Below, piece by piece: positions 21,262 through 29,938 of a DNA stretch of 56,549 bases (position 1 is the first letter of the stretch; each line of letters begins with the position of its first letter). Source of the DNA: Burkholderiaceae bacterium (lineage in GTDB: Bacteria > Pseudomonadota > Gammaproteobacteria > Burkholderiales > Burkholderiaceae_C); contig JADMJJ010000038.1 in the NCBI GenBank assembly GCA_018780645.1, positions 1 to 56,549 of the forward strand. Direction: 5' to 3'. The notes under the pieces were generated by a model. It saw only the letters and a list, made by a program, of their open reading frames with translations, did not search any database and was not told where the DNA came from. Both the position numbers and the translations under genes were made by a program.

Positions 21262-21543
21262 ATGAAAGCAGTCTGGAACGGCACCGTCATCGCCGAAAGT
21301 GACGACACCGTGGTCGTCGAAGGCAACCACTACTTCCCCGAGGCCTCGGTGAAGAAGGAGTACCTGAGCTTCAGCAACCACCGCACCGGCTGCCCGTGGA
21401 AGGGTCAGGCCTATTACCACTCACTGTTCGTCAATGGCGAGATGAACCCGGAGGCGGTCTGGTACTACCCGGAGCCCACCGAAGCGGCGGCCGAGATCAA
21501 GGGGCGGATGGCGTTCTGGAAGGGCGTGAAGGTCATCGATTGA
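21262..21543 (+). CDS. DUF427 domain protein
   Basis: 93 residues, a single DUF427 domain (KAVWNGTVIAES...VVVEGNHYFP, ...CPWKGQAYYHSL, AVWYYPEPT). Members are small cytoplasmic proteins of unknown function with conserved Trp, Tyr and Cys residues; the CPWKG motif is present. Start set by GGAGAAG 5 nt upstream. The gene converges with the AraC-type regulator, with only 3 nt between the stops, and is preceded by a conspicuous hairpin. Confidence 0.88.
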   Translation: MKAVWNGTVIAESDDTVVVEGNHYFPEASVKKEYLSFSNHRTGCPWKGQAYYHSLFVNGEMNPEAVWYYPEPTEAAAEIKGRMAFWKGVKVID

Positions 21544-21546
21544 TCT

Positions 21547-22548
21547 TCACGCCGAAGCACCGAAGGCGCGCCGGTAAGCCGCCGGCGTCAGGCCGGTGGC
21601 ACGCTTGAACATGCGGTGCAGCGCCGCCTCGCCGCTGAAGCCCAGCGCCTCGCAAAGCGTCTTCACCGGCTCGGTGCCGCGGGCCAGACGCTCGGCGGCC
21701 TGACGCAGCTTGATCAGCCGCAGCCACTCGCCGGCCGCCACGCCGGTGCCCAGCTGCACATGGCGGCACAGGCTGCGCGGCGAGCTGTTCATCTGCTCGG
21801 CGGCCGATTGCAGATTCAGCGCCGTGGCCGGCGTGCGCTGGGCGCACAGCAGCAGCCGGCGCAGCCAGGGGTCCTGCAGGGTCAGCAGCTCGACGCAGCG
21901 AAAGGCGGCGTGACGCTGGCGCGGCTGCGGCAGCATCAAGACCTCCTGCAGCTCGCGCAGTTGGGCCACGTCCATGCGCCAGGCCAGCTGCTGCAGGATC
22001 AGCGGCAGATGGCCGCTGGCCCCCGCCGCCGTGCAGACCTGCTCGCCCAGCACCAGCGGTTCGTCGAAATGCCATTGCACCAGCGGGAACAGCCGCTCCA
22101 GCAGCGGCGCCAGCCACCAGGTGGCTGTAGCCGGCTGCCCCGCCAGACGCCCGCTGGCGGCCAGCAGGGCCACACCGGTGCAGTAGCTCCACAGCGCTGT
22201 GTGGGCCGGCAGACGCTGCAACTCGGCGATCAGCTCGGGCTGAGTCTGCAAAAAGGTCAGCAGATCGGCCTCGGCCGAGGTCCACAACCCGGGCACGAGC
22301 ACAGCGTCGATCCCGGCCGTCGTCATTGAAGCCTGCGGTGTCAGCGTCTGTCCATGGGCGCAGACCACCGGTCGGCCATCCAGGCTCAGCCAGCAGATCT
22401 CGAACAGCGCACGGCCGGCGCGCAGATTCGCGGCCGCCACCAGATCGGCCACGGCAAACAGCCCGGCCGGCATGCACTGCGGATAGAGCAGCAGGCCCAA
22501 TCTCAGGCACAGTGGGTTTGCAACATCGGTGCTTGGCAAGAATTGCAA
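21547..22548 (-). CDS. GlxA-type AraC family regulator
   Basis: 333 residues. N-terminal DJ-1/PfpI-like amidotransferase fold (LGLLLYPQCMPAGLFAVADL... VPGLW... LWSYCTGVALLAASGRLAG, about 18-190) and C-terminal AraC helix-turn-helix pair (LNLQSAAEQMNSSPRSLCRHV ... VKTLCEALGFSGEAALHRMFKRATGLTPAAYRR). The translation start is a TTG, not ATG: AAAGGAG lies 7 nt upstream and no in-frame ATG precedes the amidotransferase fold. It is divergent from a metallo-hydrolase gene 81 bp away, which it may control. Confidence 0.9.
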   Translation of the reverse strand: MQFLPSTDVANPLCLRLGLLLYPQCMPAGLFAVADLVAAANLRAGRALFEICWLSLDGRPVVCAHGQTLTPQASMTTAGIDAVLVPGLWTSAEADLLTFLQTQPELIAELQRLPAHTALWSYCTGVALLAASGRLAGQPATATWWLAPLLERLFPLVQWHFDEPLVLGEQVCTAAGASGHLPLILQQLAWRMDVAQLRELQEVLMLPQPRQRHAAFRCVELLTLQDPWLRRLLLCAQRTPATALNLQSAAEQMNSSPRSLCRHVQLGTGVAAGEWLRLIKLRQAAERLARGTEPVKTLCEALGFSGEAALHRMFKRATGLTPAAYRRAFGASA

Positions 22549-22629
22549 GGAATGACTCCTTTCTTGCCATTGTGCGGGCCCGGCTCGATTTCGACAATCG
22601 AGGCCTCAGTCGCTACCCGCATCACCCCC

Positions 22630-23421
22630 ATGAAGATCACCCAGCTGCGCAATGCCACAGTCCTGCTCGAATTCACATCGGCCGGCCAGCCGGTGACCCT
22701 GCTGGTGGACCCGATGCTGGCCCCGCAGGGCAGCTTGCCGACGCTCAAATACCTGGGTGGCCAACGCCGGCGCAACCCGCTGGTCGAGCTGCCGGAGGGT
22801 AGCGACGCGCTGCTGCAGCGCGCCACCCACGGCCTGATCACCCATTGCCAGCGCGGCCACTTCGACCATCTGGACCGGGCGGGCAAGCGTTTTCTGCGCG
22901 AGCGGGGACTGCCGGTGCTGTGCATGCCGCGCGACGAGGCCTATCTGAAGGACCGTGGTCTGCAGGCCAAGGCGTTCGATGGCGCGCAGCGCCAGCCCTT
23001 CTTCCACGGCCACATCACGCCCATCCCCTGCATCCACGGCCACGGCCTGGTCGGCAGGCTGATGGAGCATGGCCACGGCTACTTGATCGAACTGCCGGGC
23101 GAGCCCTCGGTCTATCTGGCCGGTGACACGGTGCTGACCGACAGGGTGCGCGACACCCTGAGCCGGCTGCGGCCCGATCTGGCCGTACTGCCGGCCGGCG
23201 GCGCGCGCTTCGATCTCGGCGGCGACATCCTGATGACCGAGGACGAGGTCTGCCAGGCCGGCCAGCTGTTCGATGGCCGGGTGCTGGCCAACCATCTGGA
23301 GGCGCTGGACCACTGCCCCGGCACGCGCGCCAGCCTGCTGCAGAAAGCAGCCAGGCTGGGCTTGGGCGAGCGCCTGCTGGCGCCGCACGACGGCCAGACG
23401 CTGGCCTTCAGCGTCGCTTGA
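22630..23421 (+). CDS. MBL-fold metallo-hydrolase (UlaG-like)
   Basis: 263 residues of the beta-lactamase fold family, starting at MKITQLRNATVLLEF. The main metal motif is HCQRGHFDHLD near 73-83; compared with HxHxDH the first His position is Arg, though a His lies two residues further upstream. Further His are in PCIHGHG and the Asp in YLAGDTVL, and the late His is in NHLEALDHC. The substrate is unknown; relatives act on lactones or are tRNase-like. It is divergent to the AraC-type regulator and convergent to the pirin gene. Confidence 0.85.
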   Translation: MKITQLRNATVLLEFTSAGQPVTLLVDPMLAPQGSLPTLKYLGGQRRRNPLVELPEGSDALLQRATHGLITHCQRGHFDHLDRAGKRFLRERGLPVLCMPRDEAYLKDRGLQAKAFDGAQRQPFFHGHITPIPCIHGHGLVGRLMEHGHGYLIELPGEPSVYLAGDTVLTDRVRDTLSRLRPDLAVLPAGGARFDLGGDILMTEDEVCQAGQLFDGRVLANHLEALDHCPGTRASLLQKAARLGLGERLLAPHDGQTLAFSVA

Positions 23422-23433
23422 CGAGCAAGGGAC

Positions 23434-24297
23434 TCAGGCCAGCTTGCCAGCGTTGAAGTCCTGCACCGCCTGGTAGATCTGCTCCTTGCTGTTCATCACA
23501 AAGGGGCCGTACTGGACGATGGGCTCGTTCAGCGGCTTGCCGGCGATCAGCAGCACGCGGGTAGCCTCGGCGCCGGCCTGCAGGCGCAGTCCATCGCCGC
23601 TGTTCTTCAGGATGGCCATCCGTTGCGGCGCCACCTCGGTGTCGCCCACGGTCACGCCGCCGCGATAGACGTAGATGAAGGCGTTGTGCTCGGCCGGCAG
23701 CGCCTGCTCGAAGCTCGCACCCGGCTCCAGATGCAGATCCAGGTACAGCGGCTCGGTGCCGTCGCGCTGCACGGCACCCGTCACGCCATGGCTCTCGCCG
23801 GCGATCACGCGGCCGGTCACCCCCTCGGTCTTGAACTCCGGGATCTCGGCATTCTTGAAGTCGCGGTACCAGGGCTCGCGCATCTTGTCGCCCGAGGGCA
23901 GGTTCAGCCAGAGCTGGAAGCCCTCCATCACGCCCTCTTCCTGCTCGGGCAGCTCGCTGTGGATCACGCCGCGGCCGGCGGTCATCCATTGCACGCCGCC
24001 GTTTTCCAGCAGGCCCTCATGGCCGGCACTGTCGCGGTGGCGCATGCGCCCGGCAATCATGTAGCTGATGGTCTCGAAGCCGCGGTGCGGATGGTCGGGA
24101 AAGCCGGCGATGTAGTCACCGGGCTTGTCGCTGCCGAAGGCATCGAGCATCAGATAGGGGTCGAGGCGGCGCTGCAGGTCCTGCGTCAGCACGCGCGTCA
24201 GCTTGACCCCGGCGCCGTCGCTGGTGGCCTGACCCAAGACCTGGCGCTCCACGGTGCGCGGGTTGGAGATCGAAGTGGTGACGGTGGCGGTGCTCAT
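23434..24297 (-). CDS. Pirin family protein
   Basis: 287 residues, bicupin. N-terminal cupin carries the metal site FPDHPHRGFETI and QWMTAGRGVIHSE (two His, further His and Glu). Bacterial pirins may act as quercetin 2,3-dioxygenases or regulate metabolism. The start at MSTATVTTS is preceded by AGAAAGG. It is downstream of the azoreductase gene with a 19-nt gap, so both likely share one transcript controlled by the divergent LysR protein. Confidence 0.93.
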   Translation of the reverse strand: MSTATVTTSISNPRTVERQVLGQATSDGAGVKLTRVLTQDLQRRLDPYLMLDAFGSDKPGDYIAGFPDHPHRGFETISYMIAGRMRHRDSAGHEGLLENGGVQWMTAGRGVIHSELPEQEEGVMEGFQLWLNLPSGDKMREPWYRDFKNAEIPEFKTEGVTGRVIAGESHGVTGAVQRDGTEPLYLDLHLEPGASFEQALPAEHNAFIYVYRGGVTVGDTEVAPQRMAILKNSGDGLRLQAGAEATRVLLIAGKPLNEPIVQYGPFVMNSKEQIYQAVQDFNAGKLA

Positions 24298-24316
24298 ACA
24301 AAACCTTTCTGGAGTT

Positions 24317-24922
24317 TCACAATGCGGCGATCTGTCCGCGGGCCTCGGCCAGGCCGGCTGCTTCGGCGTCCGGGCCCATGGCCAGACCTTCGGCGTAGAT
24401 GAATTCGACATCGGTCATGCCGACAAAGCCCAGCACGGTGCGCAGGTACGGCACTTGCGAGTCGGCCGGCTGGTCGCGGTACTTGCCGCCGCGGGTCAGC
24501 ACAGCATAGACCTTCTTGCCGGGCAGCAGGCCTTCGACGCCGGTCTCGGTGTAGCGGAAGGTCGTGCGTGCCTTGACGATGGCGTCGATCCAGTTCTTCA
24601 GCTGCGAGCTGACGCCGAAGTTGTACATCGGCACACCCAGCACCAGTACATCGGCGGCCTGGACTTCGGCGATCAGCGCGTCATCCAGCGCGGCGCGGGC
24701 GGCCTGCTCGGGTGTGCGCTGCTCGGCAGGAGTGAACAGCGCCTGCAGCGCGGCTTCGTCCAGCGCCGGCTGGGGCTGGCGGGCCAGGTCACGGACGGTG
24801 ACCTTGGCGTCCGGCGACGCGGCCGCCAGCTTGGCGACCAGCTCATTGGCCAGACGGGTCGATTGCGAACCCTGGTTGTTCTCGTAGACACGGGCGCTGG
24901 TGTTGATTTGCAGGACGTTCAT
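24317..24922 (-). CDS. azoR: FMN-dependent NADH:quinone/azo reductase
   Basis: 201 residues, flavodoxin-like fold, the usual AzoR length. Typical sequence: [10 protein letters not shown] at the N-terminus, [22 protein letters not shown] (about 96-117) and LTRGGKY near 139. It reduces quinones and azo dyes with two electrons, a detoxification role. First gene of a likely azoR-pirin operon and divergent from the LysR gene, a common arrangement for quinone-responsive regulation. Confidence 0.94.
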   Translation of the reverse strand: MNVLQINTSARVYENNQGSQSTRLANELVAKLAAASPDAKVTVRDLARQPQPALDEAALQALFTPAEQRTPEQAARAALDDALIAEVQAADVLVLGVPMYNFGVSSQLKNWIDAIVKARTTFRYTETGVEGLLPGKKVYAVLTRGGKYRDQPADSQVPYLRTVLGFVGMTDVEFIYAEGLAMGPDAEAAGLAEARGQIAAL

Positions 24923-24985
24923 GATTCAAGCCTTTCGGGATTGCCGGTGGTTGCGGCGCCTGCTGTGAGCCTTGTGCGTCGCGTT

Positions 24986-25002
24986 AGGGATAATTTATTC
25001 CT
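24986..25002. promoter_or_regulatory. LysR-type operator candidate between azoR and lysR
   Basis: AGGGATAA and TTATTCCT form a 17-bp dyad with one central base and one mismatch. It is AT-rich within a GC-rich genome and placed in the divergent region between azoR and the LysR gene. It fits the dyadic T-N11-A style of LysR-type binding sites. Confidence 0.45.
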
Positions 25003-25061
25003 CACGCCTGAAGAACAGAAGACCTTGGATTGGCATTCATTGTTCGTCTGGTGAGACAATT

Positions 25062-25082
25062 GGCGGGCCGTAACCGCCCGCC
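25062..25082 (+). promoter_or_regulatory. Hairpin directly before the LysR start codon
   Basis: GGCGGGC and GCCCGCC form a perfect 7-bp stem with a 7-nt loop, ending 5 nt before the ATG of the LysR gene. The gene has no recognisable Shine-Dalgarno sequence, so the structure covers the region where ribosomes must bind. It may limit translation of the regulator. Confidence 0.3.
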
Positions 25083-25087
25083 CCGCC

Positions 25088-26014
25088 ATGGAACCGAATG
25101 ACTTGCTGATGTTTGCCCAGGTCGCCGATGCCGGCAGCTTCACCCGCGCGGCCGAGCGCATGAAGCTGCCCAAATCGACGGTGTCGCGCCGCATCGCCGC
25201 GCTGGAAACCGAGCTAGGTGAGCGCCTGCTTCAGCGCAGCACCCGGAAATTGCTGATCACCGAGTTTGGCGACAAGGTGCTGCAACATGCCCGCCAGGTG
25301 TTGTGCGAGGTCGAGCAGACCCAGGCGCTGGCCCAGCATCGTCAGGTCCTGCCCAGCGGGCGGCTGCGCGTGTCCATGCCGGCCGACTTCGCCAACACCG
25401 CCCTGCAGCAGATGCTGGCCGACTTTGTGAAGACGCACCCGGCGATCTCGCTGGAGCTGGACCTGTCCGCCCGCCGGGTCGACCTGATCGGCGAGAACTT
25501 CGACCTGGCCATACGCATGGGCGACCTGCCGGAGGACAGTCTGCTGACCGCCAAGCGCCTGGGCGTGTTCAGGGTCGGCCTCTATGCCTCGCCAGCGTTT
25601 CTGGCCGCGCATGGAGCGCCAGCCACACCGGACGACCTCAACCGCCTGCACGCCTTGATGCTGATGAGCCGCACCGGCGAGGCCCTGCCCTGGCGGCTTC
25701 AGCCGCTCGAAGGCAGCGAATCCGGCGCGCAGATCACCCACCCGGTCAGCCGCACGTTGGCCAACTCGCCCGACGTGCTGATGCGCCTGGCGCAGAACGG
25801 CAGTGGCGTGACCACGCTGGCCGACTTCATCGTCGAGCCGATGATCAGCGGCGGACAGCTGGCCCGTGTGCTGCCCGGCTGGATGGCCGAGCCGGCCGTG
25901 GCCTGGGCCGTGTTCCCGGGCCGGCGTCTGATGCCGGCCAAGACGCGGGTGTTCCTGGACGCACTGACGCTAACCCTGGACGCCTGCCCGGCTTCGCGCA
26001 TCGACAGTCCCTGA
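25088..26014 (+). CDS. LysR family transcriptional regulator
   Basis: 308 residues. N-terminal winged helix-turn-helix (LLMFAQVADAGSFTRAAERMKLPKSTVSRRIAALE, about 5-40) and a LysR substrate-binding domain. It belongs by position to the azoR-pirin locus, where homologues respond to quinones or similar electrophiles. No ordinary ribosome site is seen before the ATG; a stable hairpin occupies that place. The following DMT transporter gene starts 61 nt after its stop and may be on the same transcript. Confidence 0.93.
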   Translation: MEPNDLLMFAQVADAGSFTRAAERMKLPKSTVSRRIAALETELGERLLQRSTRKLLITEFGDKVLQHARQVLCEVEQTQALAQHRQVLPSGRLRVSMPADFANTALQQMLADFVKTHPAISLELDLSARRVDLIGENFDLAIRMGDLPEDSLLTAKRLGVFRVGLYASPAFLAAHGAPATPDDLNRLHALMLMSRTGEALPWRLQPLEGSESGAQITHPVSRTLANSPDVLMRLAQNGSGVTTLADFIVEPMISGGQLARVLPGWMAEPAVAWAVFPGRRLMPAKTRVFLDALTLTLDACPASRIDSP

Positions 26015-26075
26015 CGCCACGGCTGCTGTGCGCTCCTCGCCGCAATGCCCGCCCCGTCTGCGGCAAGATGACACC

Positions 26076-27002
26076 ATGCCCGACACCCCGCCCTACGCCA
26101 CCCGTCACGCCCTGCTCGTCGGCCTGCTGGTGGTCCTGTTCTGGGGCCTGAACTTCCCGATCCAGAAGGCCCTGCTGACGGCAATGCGGCCCGAGGGCTT
26201 TCTGTTCCTGCGCTTTGCCGCAATGCCGCTGCTGGTGCTCGGGCTGCTGCTGCAGCGCTACGGGCTGCGGTGGCCCCGCGTGTCGCGCGCCGACCTCTGG
26301 GCGCTGACGCGGCTGGGCCTCCTGGGCCAGGGCCTGCACCTGGCCCTGTCCAGCTACGGCACGCATTGGTCCACGCCGTTCTCCAGCTCGGTCCTGCTGG
26401 CCTGCGGGCCGGTGTTCACCCTGCTGATACTGCGGCTCTACGGCCTGGAGCGGCTGCGTCGACCCCAGCTGATGGGCATGGCCCTGGCGGCGCTGGGTGC
26501 GCTGCTGTTCATGTCGGACAAGCTGCTGGCCGCCGACTGGCGCGCCGGCGGCGGCGACCTCGTGCTGCTGGCCGCGGCCGCGCTGTTCTCGTACTACACA
26601 GTGGCCGCCAAGCCGCTGATCGCCCGCCACGGCGCGGTACTGGTGATGTGTTACGCCAGCCTGATCGCCACCCTGCCGGTGGTGCTGTACTGCTGGCCGG
26701 TGGCGCGGACGGTGAACTGGGCCGCCGTCACGCCGCTGCTGTGGCTGGGCGCGGCCTGGGGCATTGTCGGCATCGGTTTCATCAGCTGGCTGGCCTGGGG
26801 TTGGGTCAATGCCCAGCGCGGCGTGGCGCGCACCGCGCCGCTGATCTATCTGATGCCGCCGATCGCCGGGTTGGCGGCCTGGTTCAGCACAGGCGAAACC
26901 TTTACCACACCGAAGCTGCTGGGCGCGGCGGTGGCACTGGGCGGTGTGGCATTGGCCCAGTTCACGCACAGCAGCCCGGTGCCGGAGCCCGAGCCGCAGT
27001 GA
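26076..27002 (+). CDS. DMT/EamA family transporter
   Basis: 308 residues with ten predicted hydrophobic helices and two EamA repeats (LVVLFWGLNFPIQKALL near the N-terminus; the second repeat begins near 160 with LLAAAALFSYYTVAAKPL). It exports or imports small metabolites across the inner membrane; the substrate is unknown. I start at MPDTPPYATRH, just before the first helix; an upstream in-frame opening at 26028 is less likely. It lies downstream of the LysR gene, and its stop is one base from the convergent AlkD-like gene. Confidence 0.9.
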   Translation: MPDTPPYATRHALLVGLLVVLFWGLNFPIQKALLTAMRPEGFLFLRFAAMPLLVLGLLLQRYGLRWPRVSRADLWALTRLGLLGQGLHLALSSYGTHWSTPFSSSVLLACGPVFTLLILRLYGLERLRRPQLMGMALAALGALLFMSDKLLAADWRAGGGDLVLLAAAALFSYYTVAAKPLIARHGAVLVMCYASLIATLPVVLYCWPVARTVNWAAVTPLLWLGAAWGIVGIGFISWLAWGWVNAQRGVARTAPLIYLMPPIAGLAAWFSTGETFTTPKLLGAAVALGGVALAQFTHSSPVPEPEPQ

Positions 27003-27003
27003 C

Positions 27004-27675
27004 TCAACCGAGGCGGGGCTTGAGCTCGCGCAGGGCATCGGCCGCGATCCAGCGCGCGCTCTTCGAAGGCTGTTCTTTCAGCCGCTCGGCCAAGCGAACA
27101 GCCTGCGGCAGCAGCGCCACATTGCGCTTGCCGACCTGGCGCAAGGCCCAGTTGACCGACTTCTTGACGAAGTTGCGTTCATCGTCGGCCGCCTGTTCGA
27201 TCAGCGGGAAGCAATCGGTGAAGCGTGCATCGGGCGCCTGCTTGTCATGGACGGCGAGCACCGCCAGCAGCGAGAACCCCGCGCGCTTGGCAAAACAATC
27301 CTTCTTCACCGCCCAGCGCGGAACGCGGCCCCAGGCCAGCGGCGAGCGCCGGAAGCAGTTCAGACAGGCCTGGTCGCAGACATCCCAGGCTTGCATGCCC
27401 TTGGTCCAGTGATCCATCTGTGCGGCCGTCATCAGCTTCGGATCAGCCACCAGGCTGGCGACGATCTGCGCGTCCGGGATGCCGGTGTCCCACAGGGCCA
27501 GGGCCAGGTCATGATCGGTGCCCAGCTGCTTGCCCAGGGCGCGCATCGTCGGTACGGCCAGGCCCAGGCGGCCTTCGCCGACCAGGCCAAAGCCGGCCAT
27601 CGCTTCCAACGACTCGGGCCGCGCCTGCGCGCGCAGCAACGCCAGCGCCTGGGCCAGGCGTACTTGCACCGTCAT
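27004..27675 (-). CDS. AlkD-like DNA alkylation repair HEAT protein
   Basis: 223 residues. All-helical HEAT-like repeats typical of the DNA_alkylation family: LGKQLGTDHDLALALWDTG, WTKGMQAWDVCDQAC near 120-134, then WAVKKDCFAKRAGFSLLAVLA and NFVKKSVNWALRQVGKRN. Family members such as AlkD are DNA glycosylases for N3/N7-alkylpurines, though many close relatives are untested. The ATG overlaps the stop of the upstream membrane-protein gene (ATGA), so the two are coupled. Confidence 0.85.
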   Translation of the reverse strand: MTVQVRLAQALALLRAQARPESLEAMAGFGLVGEGRLGLAVPTMRALGKQLGTDHDLALALWDTGIPDAQIVASLVADPKLMTAAQMDHWTKGMQAWDVCDQACLNCFRRSPLAWGRVPRWAVKKDCFAKRAGFSLLAVLAVHDKQAPDARFTDCFPLIEQAADDERNFVKKSVNWALRQVGKRNVALLPQAVRLAERLKEQPSKSARWIAADALRELKPRLG

Positions 27676-28151
27676 GCGCTTCGGCGCATGCCCACCAGCG
27701 GCCGGCGGAACGACAGCGGCGCCGGCGCGCGCGTGGCATTGCGCCCGGCCAGCCACAGGCCCAGCAAGACCGGCAACAAGGCCCAACCGGCCACGCCCAA
27801 CAGCCGCAGCCAGGGCATATGCAAATGCGGGCCCAGCAGCGACATCGGCACATAGGCCAGCCAGGGCAGTGCACAGGCCAGCAGCAGATGGGTGGGCGAA
27901 CCCTGCAGGTTCTTCACCAGCACCAGGCCGAACAACCAGGCCAGCAGCAGCACCGGCAGACGGCACCACAGCAGATCGCCCAGCGCGAACTGCACGACCG
28001 GATGCATTTGCCAGGCAGCGGGCACACCAGAACCTGCCAGCCAGGCCAGCGGCAAGGGCGCGGCAAGCAGCCAGGCCGACATCAGCACCGTCAGCACGGC
28101 AAGCACGACGCCTGCCGTGAGTGCAACGGCCAGAGAACGTTGATGCAACAT
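27672..28151 (-). CDS. Small integral membrane protein, unknown
   Basis: About 159 residues with four or five strongly hydrophobic segments (for example VALTAGVVLAVLTVLMSAWLL and LPVLLLAWLFGLVLV) and a short basic C-terminal tail. It resembles small, uncharacterised inner-membrane proteins; I cannot name a family. The start used has AGGGG 6 nt upstream; an ATG 27 nt earlier is possible. It is translationally coupled to the AlkD-like gene. The 211 bp upstream, shared with the divergent thioredoxin-like gene, hold no gene that I can see. Confidence 0.65.
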   Translation of the reverse strand: MLHQRSLAVALTAGVVLAVLTVLMSAWLLAAPLPLAWLAGSGVPAAWQMHPVVQFALGDLLWCRLPVLLLAWLFGLVLVKNLQGSPTHLLLACALPWLAYVPMSLLGPHLHMPWLRLLGVAGWALLPVLLGLWLAGRNATRAPAPLSFRRPLVGMRRSA

Positions 28152-28362
28152 GAGCAGCCCCTGTGCGCATCGAGCCATCCCCGCAGGATGCCCAACAAAC
28201 CCGATGGCGTTTCTTAGGATTGAGACCAGCCGGGGAGCTTAGGCAGGCCCAGTGCCCCTGTCTATTGGTAAGCGCCCCAATCCTGCGTCGCCGTAGGGCC
28301 GTCACAAAACAAGCACAATGCGCGGCAGTCCTGATCTTGGCCACGAGCCTATGGAGCCTTCG

Positions 28363-29937
28363 ATGACATTCCGCTTCCGTCTGAACCACGGCGCCGCCGC
28401 GGTCCTGCTGGCCATGAGCCTCGCACATCCCGTCATGGCCGCGTCAGCTGCCACCGGCCCCAGCGTGGCCTGGCAGGCCGCCGCCGGCGACGCCGACATC
28501 GAGCGCGCTTTTGCCCAGGCGCGCAGCGAAAAGAAACCGGTGCTGCTGTACTGGGGGGCCAAGTGGTGCCCCCCCTGCAACCAGCTGAAGGCCACGCTGT
28601 TCAACCGCCAGGATTTCATCGAGCGCTCGCGTGCCTTCGTGGCCGTCAATATCGATGGCGACCTTCCTGGCGCGCAAAAGCTCGGTACCCGTTTCAAGGT
28701 GCGCGGCTACCCGACGATGATCCTGTTCAACACCGACGGCGCCGAGCTGACCCGCCTGCCCGGCGAGGCCGATGCGGCCCAGGTGATGCAGGTGCTGCAG
28801 GTGGGTCTGGCCGGCGGCCGGCCGGTCAAGTCGGTGCTGGCCGATGCCCGCGCCGGCAAGCCGCTGAGCGCCAATGAGTGGCGCCTGCTGGCCTTCTACT
28901 CCTGGGAGACCGACGAGCAGCAGCTGGTGCCCCCGGCCGAGCTGCCCGGCATGTTGACCCAGCTGGCCGTGGCCAATGCCGGCGGCGAGGCCGCCACGAC
29001 GACACGGCTGTGGCTGAAGGCACTGGCCGCCAGCAATGAGTCCAAGGGCCTGAAGCCCGATGCCGCCGTGCGCGACCGCGTGATGGCCGTGTTGGCCGAC
29101 CCGGCGTCGGCCCGCGTGCAGATGGACGTGCTGGTCAACAACGCACCGGCCATCGTGCAGACCCTGGTCGCCGCAGGCGCCGACAAGAAGGCCCTGCTGG
29201 CCGCCTTCGATACCGCGCTGCAGAAGCTGCAGGCTGACACCACCCTGTCACGTGCCGATCGCATCACCGCGCTGGGCGCCCGCGTCGAGCTGGCCCGGCT
29301 GGACCTGCCCAAGGATGCCGCCCAGGTGCAGGCCCAGATGCCCGCCGCCCTGCTGACCAGCCTGCGCGAACATGCGGCCCGCGACGACCGCGAGATTACC
29401 GACGGCTACGAGCGCCAGGCCGTCATCACCTCCGATGCCTATGTGCTGGGCCAGGCCGGGTTGTGGGCCGAGTCGGATGCGCTGCTCAAGGCCAGCCTGG
29501 GCAAGAGCCACTCGCCCTACTATCTGATGAGCCAGCTGGGCAGCAATGCCAAGAAGCAGGGCCGCAAGGACGAAGCGCTGAAATGGTATGAAGAGGCCTT
29601 CAACAAGAGCGAGGGCCCGGCCACGCGGCTGCAATGGGGCTCAAGCTACCTGACGGCCCTGGTCGAGCTGGCCCCGGCCGAGGCCGCCCGCATCGAGAAG
29701 GCTGCCGCCCAGCTGCTGACCGAGGCCGGCCAGGACAAGGGCGCTTTCTACGAGCGCAGCGCCCGCTCACTGCAGCGCGTAGGCGCCAAGCTCAACAGCT
29801 GGAACCAGGACGGCAAGCATGCCGCCGCACTGAAGCGCCTGCAGGCCCAGCTCGACGGCGTCTGCGCCAAGCTGGACACCAAGGACGCCCAGCGGGCGAC
29901 CTGCGAGGGTGTGTTGAAGCCCGCGAAGAAGGGTTGA
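28363..29937 (+). CDS. Exported thioredoxin-like protein with helical repeat domain
   Basis: 524 residues. Signal peptide (FRFRLNHGAAAVLLAMSLAHP...MAASA), then a thioredoxin fold with active site WCPPC (C69, C72) and the cis-Pro in RGYPTMI. The remaining 370 residues are Ala/Leu-rich and helical, with a TPR-like stretch near EALKWYEEAFNKSEGP. It is probably a periplasmic thiol-disulfide protein. CPPC is less common than CGPC and suggests an unusual redox potential. The start has GGAG 7 nt upstream; an ATG 12 nt earlier is an alternative. It converges with the GST gene, with one base between the stops. Confidence 0.87.
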   Translation: MTFRFRLNHGAAAVLLAMSLAHPVMAASAATGPSVAWQAAAGDADIERAFAQARSEKKPVLLYWGAKWCPPCNQLKATLFNRQDFIERSRAFVAVNIDGDLPGAQKLGTRFKVRGYPTMILFNTDGAELTRLPGEADAAQVMQVLQVGLAGGRPVKSVLADARAGKPLSANEWRLLAFYSWETDEQQLVPPAELPGMLTQLAVANAGGEAATTTRLWLKALAASNESKGLKPDAAVRDRVMAVLADPASARVQMDVLVNNAPAIVQTLVAAGADKKALLAAFDTALQKLQADTTLSRADRITALGARVELARLDLPKDAAQVQAQMPAALLTSLREHAARDDREITDGYERQAVITSDAYVLGQAGLWAESDALLKASLGKSHSPYYLMSQLGSNAKKQGRKDEALKWYEEAFNKSEGPATRLQWGSSYLTALVELAPAEAARIEKAAAQLLTEAGQDKGAFYERSARSLQRVGAKLNSWNQDGKHAAALKRLQAQLDGVCAKLDTKDAQRATCEGVLKPAKKG

Positions 29938-29938
29938 G

